Shown here piece after piece: positions 32,736 to 42,584 of a stretch of 64,000 nt of DNA. The DNA comes from CAWHJB01 sp963698715 (GTDB lineage Bacteria > Chloroflexota > Anaerolineae > Anaerolineales > UBA4823): assembly GCA_963698715.1 (NCBI GenBank), contig CAVORW010000001.1, positions 124,001 through 188,000 of the forward strand. Direction: 5' to 3'. Under the pieces are notes generated by a model. That model was not told the DNA's origin. It worked only from the letters and a program-made list of their open reading frames with translations, and did no database searches. A program made the translations under genes and the position numbers. How positions within the stretch are numbered: position 1 is the stretch's first letter; every line of letters starts with the position of its first letter.

Positions 32736-33014
32736 ATGAAAGTTTATTTCTACGCAACATTGCGTGATATTGCTGGCGGAAAAGTGGTTGAGTTACCATT
32801 AGAGCAAGGACTCACAGCCAAGGATGTGCTGAGTATCATTATTGCCAGATTCCCAGCCATGAAAAAAGAATTATTTCAAGAAGATGGAAGCCTTTATGGA
32901 CATGTTCATTTTATGTTAAACGGGCGGGATGTGCAGTTTTTAGATGAAGGAATGAACACTCAAATTGGCCATGATGATTTGATCACTGTCTTCCCTGCGG
33001 TGGGCGGAGGCTAA
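32736..33014 (+). CDS. MoaD/ThiS-family sulfur carrier protein
   Basis: 92 residues with a beta-grasp pattern (MKVYFYATLRDIAGGK at the start, LNGRDVQFL in the middle) and a C-terminal VGGG. Molybdopterin synthase small subunits and related carriers are activated as thiocarboxylates on a C-terminal Gly-Gly; here there are three glycines. Placement between the maturase and AOR suggests a dedicated carrier for tungstopterin synthesis. Confidence 0.88.
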   Translation: MKVYFYATLRDIAGGKVVELPLEQGLTAKDVLSIIIARFPAMKKELFQEDGSLYGHVHFMLNGRDVQFLDEGMNTQIGHDDLITVFPAVGGG

Positions 33015-33145
33015 CCAGCTTGACAAAAGTGAGTTTGGGAAAACTCCAACTCAAACCCGGAAGGTTTTTGTGGGTTGGAAATATTGGCGCACAAAATCAG
33101 GTTAACTCCCATTAAGGGTACGGATCCCATAGTCACCTTAGCACA

Positions 33146-33198
33146 GAATAGAAACAGCCAGTGTGTATCATCTATCACACTGGCTGTGTTCTATTGTT
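33146..33198. terminator. Terminator between convergent moaD-like and AOR genes
   Basis: CAGCCAGTGTG (33155-33165) and CACACTGGCTG (33176-33186) form a perfect 11-base stem with a 10-base loop; AATAGAA and TTCTATT extend it outward. It can serve both strands. No gene is seen in 33015-33254. Confidence 0.82.
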
Positions 33199-33254
33199 AC
33201 GGGGATCTCAAGGTCAAACCCTGAAAATCTCAACCGCGCTGTAACCGTTGGATT

Positions 33255-35081
33255 TTAGATTATCTCCAACTCCTTGAGCTTTTCTTCAGGTACAACGCCA
33301 TTAACCCAGCCGCGCTTCTCGTAATATTCTTCGAGCATATCATCCAATTCGCAAACGTGGCCTATGCTGCCGCCCATGGTGGATGGCTCTTTGGTGAACC
33401 GATCAGGAAGAGTGTCACTGCCTTCGCGGAAACCGTTCAGGTTATTGTAGTGGCGTTCTAGATTGTAGACACGCTCACCGACCTTGAGGAGATGTTCGGC
33501 ACTGGATGGGACGCCTGTCATGGCCTCATACTGGGCTGCAAACGAATCCAATGACTCGGCAAAAGTGGCAAACTTGCAGAGATCCAAACAATCCGTGACG
33601 GTATGAACGTTCTGGAAGATCACATTCATCTCGCCTTTACCCTTCCACGCCAGGGGATCTGCTACGGTGGATGGTCCGAGCACGTTACCAACAACTTCAG
33701 CTGCAGGGGTATAACCTCGCAAGTGGCAGGCACCGCGGTTGCTGGTGGCGTAACCCAGACCCATACCTTTGATCCCGCGTGGATCGTAAGCCGGCACGCC
33801 CTGGCCTTTGCATGTCATCGCCAGTTCGGGGTGGCCGAAGTGTGCTGCGGTGGCATTGGCGCCCTCTGCCATTACATTGCCCAATCCTTCACGCCGGGCG
33901 ATTTTACCGGCGAGCTCAACCATCTTCTCGCCGTCGCCCCAGGCGAGTTTTCCATCGCCGTTGGTGTAGCCCTTTTGAGATGCTTCCATGTAAACGGACA
34001 GTGGGTGACCAATCTCGATCGCGTCCATGCCTAAATCGTTACAAGTGTCGATGATCTTTGCCACAACACGGACATCGTCGTTACCGCAGTTTGCGCCCAC
34101 AGACCAGGCTGGTTCGTATTCGACCGATTCCATGCGGAGACCGGCGTAGGGGCCATCTTTGATCTCAACTTCCTTCTTGCACGCGACCGGACAGGCGTGG
34201 CAGGTTGGATTGCCAACCAGAATATGTTCATTGACGTATTCACCGCTATTTTTCTCCGCACCTTCAAAGGCGGTAAATTGGCTGTTTTTGGCGGGCAAAC
34301 CACCAATCACGTTGGTCATGTTCATCAATACGTTGGTGCCATAAACAGACAGCCCGCCCTTGCGAGGCGATGTCACGACGCGCTCGTCCATGATCTCCGC
34401 CAGTGCCGTAGAATGAGCGGCTTTCCATTTATCGCGATCTGCAGCCTTGACAATCTTCTTCTCGGCTTTAATCACGATGGCCTTTAAGTTCTTGCTGCCT
34501 CCCACGCAGCCAGTCCCACCTCGGCCGCTGGCGCGGTCATCTTCATTGATCCAACAAGCAAATTTAACCAGATTTTCTCCAGCCGGGCCTATGGAGATCA
34601 CGGTGAGGTCTTTTTCACCGTATTTTTCTTTGAAATGCTTGATGGTGTCATGAATGCCTTTGCCCCAAACTTCGGAGGCATCCCGGAGTTCAAACTTGCC
34701 ATCTTCAATATAGGCATACACGGGTTTTTCTGCTTTGCCCTTAAATACCAAACCATCGTAGCCTGCCCAGCGCAAGCGTGCCGCAGACCATCCACCGTGA
34801 TGGCTGTCTGTGACGGTGCCGGTCAGTGGGGACTTGGTGACCACAGCCAATCTGCCACTCATATTCGCTTCGGAGCCGGTAAGCGGACCGTTCATGAAGC
34901 AGAGGATGTTTTCTGGGGACAGTGGGTCGACCTCCGGTCCGTTATCAAAAACGAACTTGACCCCAAGTCCTCGGGCTCCAATATATTTGAGTGCCAGGTC
35001 TTCTGGAACAGGTTTAAATTCCACTTTACCTTTTGTGAGATCAACCCATGCAATCCGATTCGCGTAACCACCGAGAGTCAT
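33255..35081 (-). CDS. Tungsten-dependent aldehyde:ferredoxin oxidoreductase (AOR family)
   Basis: 608 residues, full length for AOR. The N-terminal domain holds the pterin-binding pattern (GARGLGVKFVFD, GPLTGSEANMSGR, GRGGTGCVGGSKNLKAIV). The [4Fe-4S] ligands are C-x2-C-x3-C in CHACPVACKK plus a distal Cys in DCLDLCKF. Such enzymes oxidise aldehydes to acids, or the reverse, with ferredoxin as partner. An AAAGGAGG site precedes the ATG. It faces the maturase and MoaD genes and is divergent from moaA. Confidence 0.95.
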   Translation of the reverse strand: MTLGGYANRIAWVDLTKGKVEFKPVPEDLALKYIGARGLGVKFVFDNGPEVDPLSPENILCFMNGPLTGSEANMSGRLAVVTKSPLTGTVTDSHHGGWSAARLRWAGYDGLVFKGKAEKPVYAYIEDGKFELRDASEVWGKGIHDTIKHFKEKYGEKDLTVISIGPAGENLVKFACWINEDDRASGRGGTGCVGGSKNLKAIVIKAEKKIVKAADRDKWKAAHSTALAEIMDERVVTSPRKGGLSVYGTNVLMNMTNVIGGLPAKNSQFTAFEGAEKNSGEYVNEHILVGNPTCHACPVACKKEVEIKDGPYAGLRMESVEYEPAWSVGANCGNDDVRVVAKIIDTCNDLGMDAIEIGHPLSVYMEASQKGYTNGDGKLAWGDGEKMVELAGKIARREGLGNVMAEGANATAAHFGHPELAMTCKGQGVPAYDPRGIKGMGLGYATSNRGACHLRGYTPAAEVVGNVLGPSTVADPLAWKGKGEMNVIFQNVHTVTDCLDLCKFATFAESLDSFAAQYEAMTGVPSSAEHLLKVGERVYNLERHYNNLNGFREGSDTLPDRFTKEPSTMGGSIGHVCELDDMLEEYYEKRGWVNGVVPEEKLKELEII

Positions 35082-35372
35082 TTTTACATCCTCCTTTCAA
35101 AATTGGCCCAAAAGATTATGAATTTGTTGCTGCTCATAGAATTGTTTTCAGGGAGGTAATGCGAGCTGCTTCGCACCCACATTCGGCAAGACAGGCCATT
35201 TCGATATCCTGTCTGCTCGTTTGAGGCAACCGAGAATCCGAGGCCTCTCAGTTTAGCATAACGAAAATCTCGGCAGCGCAACAGTGACAAATGCAATGAT
35301 TTCCGATGATTTTTACCCTAAAATAAAACTTAACGTTGAAAAAATGCTACAATGAATCGAGGCTACCGATTA
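35082..35372. promoter_or_regulatory. Divergent AOR/moaA intergenic region
   Basis: Toward AOR (minus) the leader can form AGACAGG...CCTGTCT (35189-35214) and a GAGGC...GCCTC hairpin near 35225-35250. Toward moaA (plus) TACAAT at 35348-35353 could be a -10 with no good -35. I could not match the leader to the known molybdenum/tungsten cofactor riboswitch. Confidence 0.3.
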
Positions 35373-36353
35373 ATGGCACTGGATCGCTTTGGACGTAGAA
35401 TCCGATATTTACGCATCAGCCTGACTGACCACTGCAACCTGCGTTGCGTTTACTGTATGCCAGAAGACATGGTTTTCAGGCCGACCGCCGATCTTATTCA
35501 GGATGATGAAATCCTGACGCTGGTTGGCGTATTTGCCAGTCTTGGGTTCGATAAGATCCGCTTGACAGGTGGCGAACCCACCGTCCGGGCGCATGTGGTT
35601 GATATTGTCAGGGGAATTGCAGAAACACCCGGAATTCGCTCGCTATCAATGACTAGCAACGGCGTCAATTTTGCGCGGCTTGCGGCTCCCCTGGTTGAGG
35701 CCGGTTTGCAGCGGGTCAATTTCAGCCTGGACACACTCGACCCCGAAAAATTTCGCCGGCTGACGCGGCGAGGATCAATAGAGGATGTGTGGGCAGGGAT
35801 TTTTGCAGCTGAGCGGGTTGGATTGAGCCCTATAAAAATTAATGCAGTTGTGATGCGCGACTACAATGACGCTGATATCGTTGACCTGGCGCGCCTGACG
35901 ATCGATCATCCCTGGCAGGTAAGGTTCATCGAAATGATGCCCTTCGCCGGGGCGACTGAGTTTCAAGAAATGCAGACAATGCAGGAAGAAGAGATCATAC
36001 AAAAGATCGAAAGCGCGCTCGGCCCATTGCAGTTGTTAAATGGTGGCCAGCTGGATGGTGAAGCGCGCCTGTTTAGTTTGGCCGCCGCCAGGGGGACCCT
36101 GGGCTTTATCTCAACGGTGAGCAAACCGTTCTGCGCCAGCTGTACCAGGGCACGCCTGACTGCGGACGGCTTTTTGCGCCTGTGTTTGCTGCGCGAACAA
36201 GAAGTCGATGTGCTGACACCTCTACGGCAGGGTGCCAGCTTCCATGAGCTCCAACAATTGATTATTCATGCGATCTGGGAGAAACCCTGGGGGCATGGCC
36301 TGGCGGAGCGTAATATTCCCTTAAATAGGGTGATGAGCGAAATCGGGGGTTAA
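35373..36353 (+). CDS. moaA: GTP 3',8-cyclase MoaA
   Basis: 326 residues from ATG 35373, with GAGG upstream; an ATG 21 bases earlier is possible but the family starts at MALDRFGRRI. The N-terminal cluster ligands are C21, C25 and C28 (CNLRCVYC), the C-terminal cluster is FCASCTRARLTADGFLRLC, and the essential double-Gly tail (EIGG) is intact. It carries out the first step of molybdopterin synthesis from GTP, serving both Mo and W enzymes, consistent with the AOR next to it. Confidence 0.95.
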   Translation: MALDRFGRRIRYLRISLTDHCNLRCVYCMPEDMVFRPTADLIQDDEILTLVGVFASLGFDKIRLTGGEPTVRAHVVDIVRGIAETPGIRSLSMTSNGVNFARLAAPLVEAGLQRVNFSLDTLDPEKFRRLTRRGSIEDVWAGIFAAERVGLSPIKINAVVMRDYNDADIVDLARLTIDHPWQVRFIEMMPFAGATEFQEMQTMQEEEIIQKIESALGPLQLLNGGQLDGEARLFSLAAARGTLGFISTVSKPFCASCTRARLTADGFLRLCLLREQEVDVLTPLRQGASFHELQQLIIHAIWEKPWGHGLAERNIPLNRVMSEIGG

Positions 36354-37256
36354 TCGGCCGCCAGCTTTTGGAGTTTCATGCGGATTTCGCGCCACTGAAA
36401 TCTTCGAGATACCCAATTTCTGGCGGATTTTTTCAGGCTCCATTCCTGCCGTCCAGTCGTTTAGAGCTGCCGTCCAGCGGCACATATCGAAGGACAGGTG
36501 CTTTTCCAAACCGGCCTCTTCACTCAAGTCTTCTAGCAGGTATTCCAGGCGGCGCGGCGACCAGGCAAATATCCGGTCGCTGGTTTCGTACTGGGCTGCA
36601 TACTCATGGTAGGCCGGTACCCAGCTCTCTGGTAGAGCGATCTTGCGCTCTTTATAACGGTGCCTTGGGCTGGCGTAGCGTACAAATAGCAAGGGGCCAT
36701 TTGGCGAGTCCAAATCGAGATGATTGGGGCTGAGTGCCAGGCATTCACCTTTCTTTATGCCGGTACTGAGCAGCAAGGCAGCCAGCGTGTAATAGCGTGC
36801 ATCCGGTTTGCTGCCCACGCGGTAGGCATTGGCAATCTGCAGGATCAGTTCGGATTCATCCGGTGTGAGAACCGTGGGCATTGGGCTGATGACAGTTTTC
36901 TGGATAACCCTATCGGCCGGGTCGATCCTTAGGACTCCATTCTGGGTGAGCCATCGAAAAAAAGCCTTCAATGAAGTGATTCGACGAGCCAAGGTCTTTG
37001 GGCTGCATGGAACGCCGCGCCCGGTCTGCATCCAATCCAAAAAATTGTTCAAATCCTGGGTAGTAATGCTGCCCAGGTTGCGGTCTGGGGGTAAATATGA
37101 GGCCAGCAAGCGCAGATCAGCCGTGAAGGCTTTAATCGTGTGGATTGAATTGCCTTGATCATCCAGAAAAATTCGCCAGGCTTTGATGGTAGGCGTAAGC
37201 AAACTACCGGTAGTAATATGGGCGCTGCTGCCCGTTGTGATCGACTCTGCAGCCAT
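36321..37256 (-). CDS. Tyrosine recombinase/integrase-like protein, catalytically degenerate, 3' frameshift
   Basis: 311 residues as read. The N-terminal SAM-like core-binding domain (about 22-110) and the catalytic-domain fold are recognisable, but key residues are not: the first Arg is replaced (STGIKKGE instead of TGLR-x-x-E), the HxxR box reads SFDMCR, and no catalytic Tyr is seen at the end. Near 36393 a one-base shift would give the ending ISWREIRMKLQKLAAD and a stop at 36352-36350, just touching the moaA stop. As read, the frame runs 33 bases into moaA. It may be a DNA-binding relic, not an active recombinase. Confidence 0.7.
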   Translation of the reverse strand: MAAESITTGSSAHITTGSLLTPTIKAWRIFLDDQGNSIHTIKAFTADLRLLASYLPPDRNLGSITTQDLNNFLDWMQTGRGVPCSPKTLARRITSLKAFFRWLTQNGVLRIDPADRVIQKTVISPMPTVLTPDESELILQIANAYRVGSKPDARYYTLAALLLSTGIKKGECLALSPNHLDLDSPNGPLLFVRYASPRHRYKERKIALPESWVPAYHEYAAQYETSDRIFAWSPRRLEYLLEDLSEEAGLEKHLSFDMCRWTAALNDWTAGMEPEKIRQKLGISKISVARNPHETPKAGGRLTPDFAHHPI

Positions 37257-37693
37257 TTGACCTCCTGGAAGAAATCTTTTCGTATAGTCTAATTAATGGA
37301 AGTTTAGCTGATAATCAGCCAAATGTCAATTGATCCAGATCTAAGGGATTCTGCAATAAGTAGATAATGAAGAAACAAGGCTGAGCAGGAGCAAACAGGC
37401 GTCTAAACTGAGTTGAAACAGTTTTTGGAGCCAAAAATCTAGTGGAAGAATGCGATTTAGAGCAATAAGTCAAGGCGATCGGAGCAACAAGTCCGCAACC
37501 AGGGGGAAGAACAGAGCGCCAGAGCGAGACAGGGCAAGTGGTTGGCGCCCTGGAAAAAGGCGATCAGGCGCGTGGGAACAAGCCTTCAGGGCAGCTGAAA
37601 GCAGCTTGGAACAAACGGGTGGCGGGATCAGGCGTTCAAGGTCCCAGCTCCTGGCAGGCCGCTCGAGAAGCCTGGCCAATCAGGCGAGCCAGG

Positions 37694-38364
<671 letters not shown>

Positions 38365-38375
38365 TGGTCTAGGGA

Positions 38376-38432
<57 letters not shown>

Positions 38433-38433
38433 G

Positions 38434-38476
<43 letters not shown>

Positions 38477-38666
38477 TAATAGATGGGTGCTTGGAGTGGA
38501 TGGTAGTAGCTGCCCAATCTGAGCACCCAAATCTGGGACTCCCCCACAGAGATTCCTGGACAGGCTACAACAATCACTTTATAAGGGTTTCAGATAAGGG
38601 TATAATTCAGGATATTCTGGCTTCAGTAATGTGATTACACATCCAGATCCAACCATAGGAGGAGAC

Positions 38667-39101
38667 ATGAAGTTTCGTCTGACAATTATCCTTAGCCTGT
38701 TGATGCTCGTTTTGCTGGCAGCCTGCAGCAGTGCTCCTGCCCCGGCAGTCACTGCCGAAGCCCCATCAAGCGCTACGCAAGCAACTCCGGCAGAAACCGA
38801 AGCGGCTGAGGCTTATCCTGTGCCAGCCCAAGCAGTTGTTACAGAAGCACCGCAAGTGGCTCCAGGCAAGTCGCTCTACCCGGGCCCTCAGAGCGGAGAA
38901 TCCGTTGCCTGGGCGCAGGCTGTCGCTATGATCAACAACGGCGAAATCAGCCAGATCATGAAGTCACAGTCCTTAGAATTGACATTGAGCCTGAAAGATG
39001 GCCGCTCGCTCCTGACGGTAGAAACGGTGGATGGGGAACTCCAAGCTGTTTTAAACCGTTGTGGAGACGATTGCGCCGATATTGTCGTGACAGGTCCGTA
39101 G
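38667..39101 (+). CDS. Small lipoprotein
   Basis: 144 residues from ATG 38667 with GGAGGAG 3 bases upstream; an ATG 36 bases earlier lacks a site. Lipoprotein signal ending LLAACS (about residues 14-19), then an Ala/Pro/Thr/Glu-rich linker to about residue 75 and a C-terminal 60-residue domain with one Cys pair (RCGDDC). No known family was recognised. Bases 38467-38666 show no other gene. Confidence 0.8.
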   Translation: MKFRLTIILSLLMLVLLAACSSAPAPAVTAEAPSSATQATPAETEAAEAYPVPAQAVVTEAPQVAPGKSLYPGPQSGESVAWAQAVAMINNGEISQIMKSQSLELTLSLKDGRSLLTVETVDGELQAVLNRCGDDCADIVVTGP

Positions 39102-39121
39102 AAAACCTGTGTGCAATAAAT

Positions 39122-39155
39122 AACGGGCTGGATGAACCAAACCATCCGGCCCGTT
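39122..39155 (+). terminator. Terminator after the lipoprotein gene
   Basis: AACGGGC plus GGATG pairs with CATCC plus GCCCGTT around one T-G position and an 8-base loop, followed by ATTATTATT. The hairpin lies 20 bases after the stop. Confidence 0.8.
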
Positions 39156-39205
39156 ATTATTATTACCATAAATACGGGACAAGCATTCTCGGATCGAAGC
39201 CAGGG

Positions 39206-39769
39206 TCAGGGATTGCCTGCCAGGTCCAGCTCGGGGGCTATCCTGCGCATGGCTTCGATAACATGATCGACGTGCTGCCACAAATCAATCCCAAACTCTT
39301 CAGCTGCGCGAGCGATTTCTTCTCGATTGGCGCCTGCTGCGAAAGCTTTATCTTTCCATTTCTTCTTTACAGATGATGCTTTTAGGTCATGCAGCGAACG
39401 GGATGGGCGCACCAGAGCCACGGCGGTTATTAAACCCGTTATCTCGTCGCAGGCAAATAGGGCTTTTTCCATGACAGTGCGGCGTGGAACCCCGGTATGG
39501 TCGGCATGACTCTGGATAGCCCGCACGATCTCTTCCGGGACTCCCCGTTCGCGCAGGATGGGCGCACCTGCCTGTGGGTGCTCTTCCAGGGTGGGGTGGA
39601 TTTCCCAATCAAAATCATGAAGCAGGCCAGCTAACGCCCAAGTATTAACATCTTCATTCATCTGCTGGGCGTAAAAAACCATGGCGGCTTCAACAGCCAA
39701 CATATGTCGGATCAGGTTTTCATTTTTAACATATTCTCGCACGAGCGCCAGGGCTTGTTCTCTTCTCAT
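39206..39769 (-). CDS. HD-domain protein (predicted phosphohydrolase)
   Basis: 187 residues from ATG 39769, overlapping the upstream stop by 4 bases; a longer in-frame start lies inside the upstream gene. The HD core is visible: HMLAVEAAM, GLLHDFDWE (His-Asp pair), EHPQAG and AIQSHADHTG. Family members hydrolyse phosphate esters or nucleotides with divalent metals; the substrate is unknown. Co-translated with the SanA/YdcF-like gene. Confidence 0.85.
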   Translation of the reverse strand: MRREQALALVREYVKNENLIRHMLAVEAAMVFYAQQMNEDVNTWALAGLLHDFDWEIHPTLEEHPQAGAPILRERGVPEEIVRAIQSHADHTGVPRRTVMEKALFACDEITGLITAVALVRPSRSLHDLKASSVKKKWKDKAFAAGANREEIARAAEEFGIDLWQHVDHVIEAMRRIAPELDLAGNP

Positions 39770-40431
39770 TGCGCCTCTTTTCGGGGAAATATCGGTTCGG
39801 GGTCTCCCAGAATGGGTTGCGGACGGGTGATATGCGCTTCCCACAAAGCAACCAGTGTGGCGGGTGTCTCCCGCAGATTCCAGAAGAATAGAGAGCGCCT
39901 GCGATACTGGCGCAGATCGGCCGGAACCCCAATCGCTTCAACACCCAGTGCATTGCACAGGTAGATCGCCCTGGGAAGATGGAATTGCTGGGTAACCAGA
40001 ACAGCTTCTTTGACCCCAAATATCTCCCGGGCGCGGTAGCAGGTGTCGTAAGTTCGCTGGCCTGCGTAATCAAGCACAATCACCCCTTCAGGCACGCCCA
40101 GGTCCATGGCATAAGCCTGCATGGCTGCCGGTTCGTTGTAATTGGCGGTGCTGTTGTCGCCGCTCATCAGGAGTTTCTCAACTTTCCCTGAGAAGTACAG
40201 CTCAGCTGCTGTAGCAACTCGATCTCGCAGCACCGGGGTGGGCGAGCCATCCCGCCATAATCCAGCGCCAAAAACGATCGCAACCCGCTTTTGGGGGGCT
40301 TGATCAGCGTTAAAGATTCTGGCAGCCGAATGAAATGCAGTAATCAGGCGCGGAACAGCCAGGATCATTACCAAAACCAAAGCCAGAACCGCCGCCAGGC
40401 GGAGAGTAGTTTTTAGGATTATATTCAACAC
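39766..40431 (-). CDS. SanA/YdcF (DUF218) family membrane protein
   Basis: 221 residues. One N-terminal membrane segment (about 5-30) precedes the DUF218 domain with AIVFGAGLWRDGSPTPVLRDR, LLMSGDN, ENT-equivalent GQRTYDTCYRAREIFG and VLVTQQFHLPRA. SanA is linked to envelope barrier function in enterobacteria; the biochemical activity is unresolved. It leads a two-gene unit with the HD protein. Confidence 0.88.
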   Translation of the reverse strand: MLNIILKTTLRLAAVLALVLVMILAVPRLITAFHSAARIFNADQAPQKRVAIVFGAGLWRDGSPTPVLRDRVATAAELYFSGKVEKLLMSGDNSTANYNEPAAMQAYAMDLGVPEGVIVLDYAGQRTYDTCYRAREIFGVKEAVLVTQQFHLPRAIYLCNALGVEAIGVPADLRQYRRRSLFFWNLRETPATLVALWEAHITRPQPILGDPEPIFPRKEAQ

Positions 40432-40514
40432 GGGCGAATTTTACCACGCCTGCTGATGCAATTAGCTTAACCCCTGATGAGCGGCAGTCATTACAGCTCG
40501 ATTTTTAAATGAGT

Positions 40515-40554
40515 ATGAGGCACAATTTGGACAAACGCTTAGATTGTGCCTCAT
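40515..40554 (-). terminator. Hairpin downstream of phnE
   Basis: ATGAGGCACAAT and ATTGTGCCTCAT form a perfect 12-base stem around a 16-base loop. On the minus strand an A/T-rich tail follows, so it may terminate the phnC-phnE transcript. Nothing else is seen in 40432-40664. Confidence 0.5.
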
Positions 40555-40664
40555 GATATTTGCTTTTATCGACACCCCCGCCGGTCCAATGATTACCACC
40601 GAGTTGTATGGTACGATTTGGTGCGGAGCCATTCTATCCGAAGCGGGCTTTGTGTTTCAGGCGA

Positions 40665-42473
40665 TCAGACTACCCGCTCTCGCAGATAGGAACTCAGGTA
40701 ATCCATCATGGCGACAACGATCGTAATCGCGATCATCTGTGCGCTGGCGGCCCGGTAGTTCAGGAGGTTAATGTTCTGCTGCAGAAGCAGACCGATACCG
40801 CCGCCGCCGGCGAAACCGATGATGGTTGACATGCGCACATTAATATCCCAGCGGTACATCGTAAAGGAAATGTATGGTGGAACGATCTGGGGAATCACTG
40901 CATAGACGATGGTCTGTAAACGGGTCGCTCCGGTAGCTTTGATGGCTTCGATCGGGCCGGCTGAGATGCTCTCTACCTGTTCCGAATAAAGTTTAGCCAG
41001 CGCAGCGATGGTGTGCAAAGACAGCGCCAGCACACCGGCAAATGGCCCGGTGCTGACCAGGACCACAAAGATGATCGCCATGATGAAAGCTTCGATAGAA
41101 CGCAGGGTGTTTAAGATGGTCCGGACGACATAGTAAATCGTGATGCCAACAGGAAGAGAGGCGCGCGGCTCTGCCCTGGCAAAGAGCAGCAACCCGGCTA
41201 AACCCCCAACCAGACCAGGAATACCGAATACGATCGTGGGGTTATTGAACTGATAAAGCCATTCAACCACGCCAGCCAGTAAGATGAACAGAACGGCTCC
41301 AGAAACAGCTCCAAGCAGCCAGTTGACAGCTTTCAACGCACCCAAAGGCAGCCGTTCTGTAAGCAGCTGGCCCAGCCTGCCCGCCCAGTTTGCCAAAATC
41401 CCACCGACCGCCAGACCAATTACCCCTGTCAAAATGGTCGTGACAATGTCACCCAGGTTCGCCAGGAACGTACCCAGGAATCCAACCGGACCTAGAGGGA
41501 TTGCCAACCGGTTCCCGGCCTGGATTGCCAGATTGGCGAGCATGAAAATGGCCAGGATGCCAAACAAGGCCGCGATCAGCAGCGCGATCAGACGAATGAT
41601 GCGGATTGTCGTTGTAGGGCGGGAAGTCTCTACCTGGGGCAGCGCCCAACGAGCCAGCAAGATCGCTAATATCGGGCTGACAATCAACCCGGTCCAGCGC
41701 TGGATGGGGTCTGCAAGTAAAACCTGGTTAAAACTGGAAGCCCAGCCAGCGGCTTGCACACCCAGGAAGATACCGAGCGGCCAGGCAAGTATGGAGAGAG
41801 CCACGCTCGCCAGCGGGCTGGCAACATCTTTCATGATGTTGCGAGCAGCCAGGAAGCTGACCGGAATAGCCAGAAAGGTACCTAAGGTTGTTGCCAGCAG
41901 TGCCAGGAAGACAGTCTCGATAATCTTGTTCCAGGTCTCGAGACCATTTCGGGATAGTTGTGGTGAACCAACATTGGTGCGGGTGATCGTCCGAATGGTT
42001 TGTGGTTCGGGCACTGGCTGGCGCTTGGGCAAGGTAACAATTTCTTCAAAGTAACCCAGTTCATCCGTCTGAAAATTTCCTAACTGGAGAGTCACTTCGC
42101 TGGGAGGAATGAAATTAATCGGACCAGTGATGTTGGGCAGGAAATTAAAGCCTTGTATCGTAACTTCCGTATCCGGATCCGCACAGGGAGGCGAGATCAC
42201 CATATAAGGTTCATCTTTGTTTGGTTCTGGGGGTGTATAGCCGCCTTCCGGACAGCCTACCAGTATCGGCGCATTGATAACTACTTCAGTTTGCTCATAT
42301 TCAACGAAATCCGGGTGGGCAAGAGCCCGCAATATACGCACAAATGATGCTTGCCGGCGCGGCTCACGCGTTTTATCGAGGCTGACCTGGGTTACCTGAA
42401 AGCCATATGCGTAGATGATAAGGCCAGCCAGTACAGCCAATGCAATTTGGATTGTTCGCTTGGGTGTCTTCAT
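40665..42473 (-). CDS. phnE: PhnE-like ABC permease with a large inserted membrane region
   Basis: 602 residues, about twice the usual PhnE length. After one N-terminal membrane segment there is an extracytoplasmic region (about 30-180) with Cys and a TIG-like stretch (VTIQGFNFLP). The permease core begins at TLGTFLAIPVSFLAARN (about 195-212) and resumes at RTILNTLRSIEAF (about 451) with the EAA loop GPIEAIKATGA and GGGGIG. The roughly 230 residues between are extra, mostly hydrophobic segments. It should form the channel with the PhnC ATPase upstream. The substrate could be phosphonate, phosphite or phosphate; the window has no PhnD to help decide. Confidence 0.85.
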   Translation of the reverse strand: MKTPKRTIQIALAVLAGLIIYAYGFQVTQVSLDKTREPRRQASFVRILRALAHPDFVEYEQTEVVINAPILVGCPEGGYTPPEPNKDEPYMVISPPCADPDTEVTIQGFNFLPNITGPINFIPPSEVTLQLGNFQTDELGYFEEIVTLPKRQPVPEPQTIRTITRTNVGSPQLSRNGLETWNKIIETVFLALLATTLGTFLAIPVSFLAARNIMKDVASPLASVALSILAWPLGIFLGVQAAGWASSFNQVLLADPIQRWTGLIVSPILAILLARWALPQVETSRPTTTIRIIRLIALLIAALFGILAIFMLANLAIQAGNRLAIPLGPVGFLGTFLANLGDIVTTILTGVIGLAVGGILANWAGRLGQLLTERLPLGALKAVNWLLGAVSGAVLFILLAGVVEWLYQFNNPTIVFGIPGLVGGLAGLLLFARAEPRASLPVGITIYYVVRTILNTLRSIEAFIMAIIFVVLVSTGPFAGVLALSLHTIAALAKLYSEQVESISAGPIEAIKATGATRLQTIVYAVIPQIVPPYISFTMYRWDINVRMSTIIGFAGGGGIGLLLQQNINLLNYRAASAQMIAITIVVAMMDYLSSYLRERVV

Positions 42474-42584
42474 AGTATTTTTAGTGCCCTAAGGTCATAA
42501 CCGAATTTTCTTAGAATTGATCCTGTCAAGGCAAATTGTGCGCCAAAGTCTATTGATAACCCTGCTTGGAAAAGACCTGCGCGA

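Noticed and set aside
41284..42054. A 256-codon plus-strand frame opposite phnE
   Set aside because: Antisense of membrane-segment codons, giving a Ser/Arg/Met-rich product with no family match.
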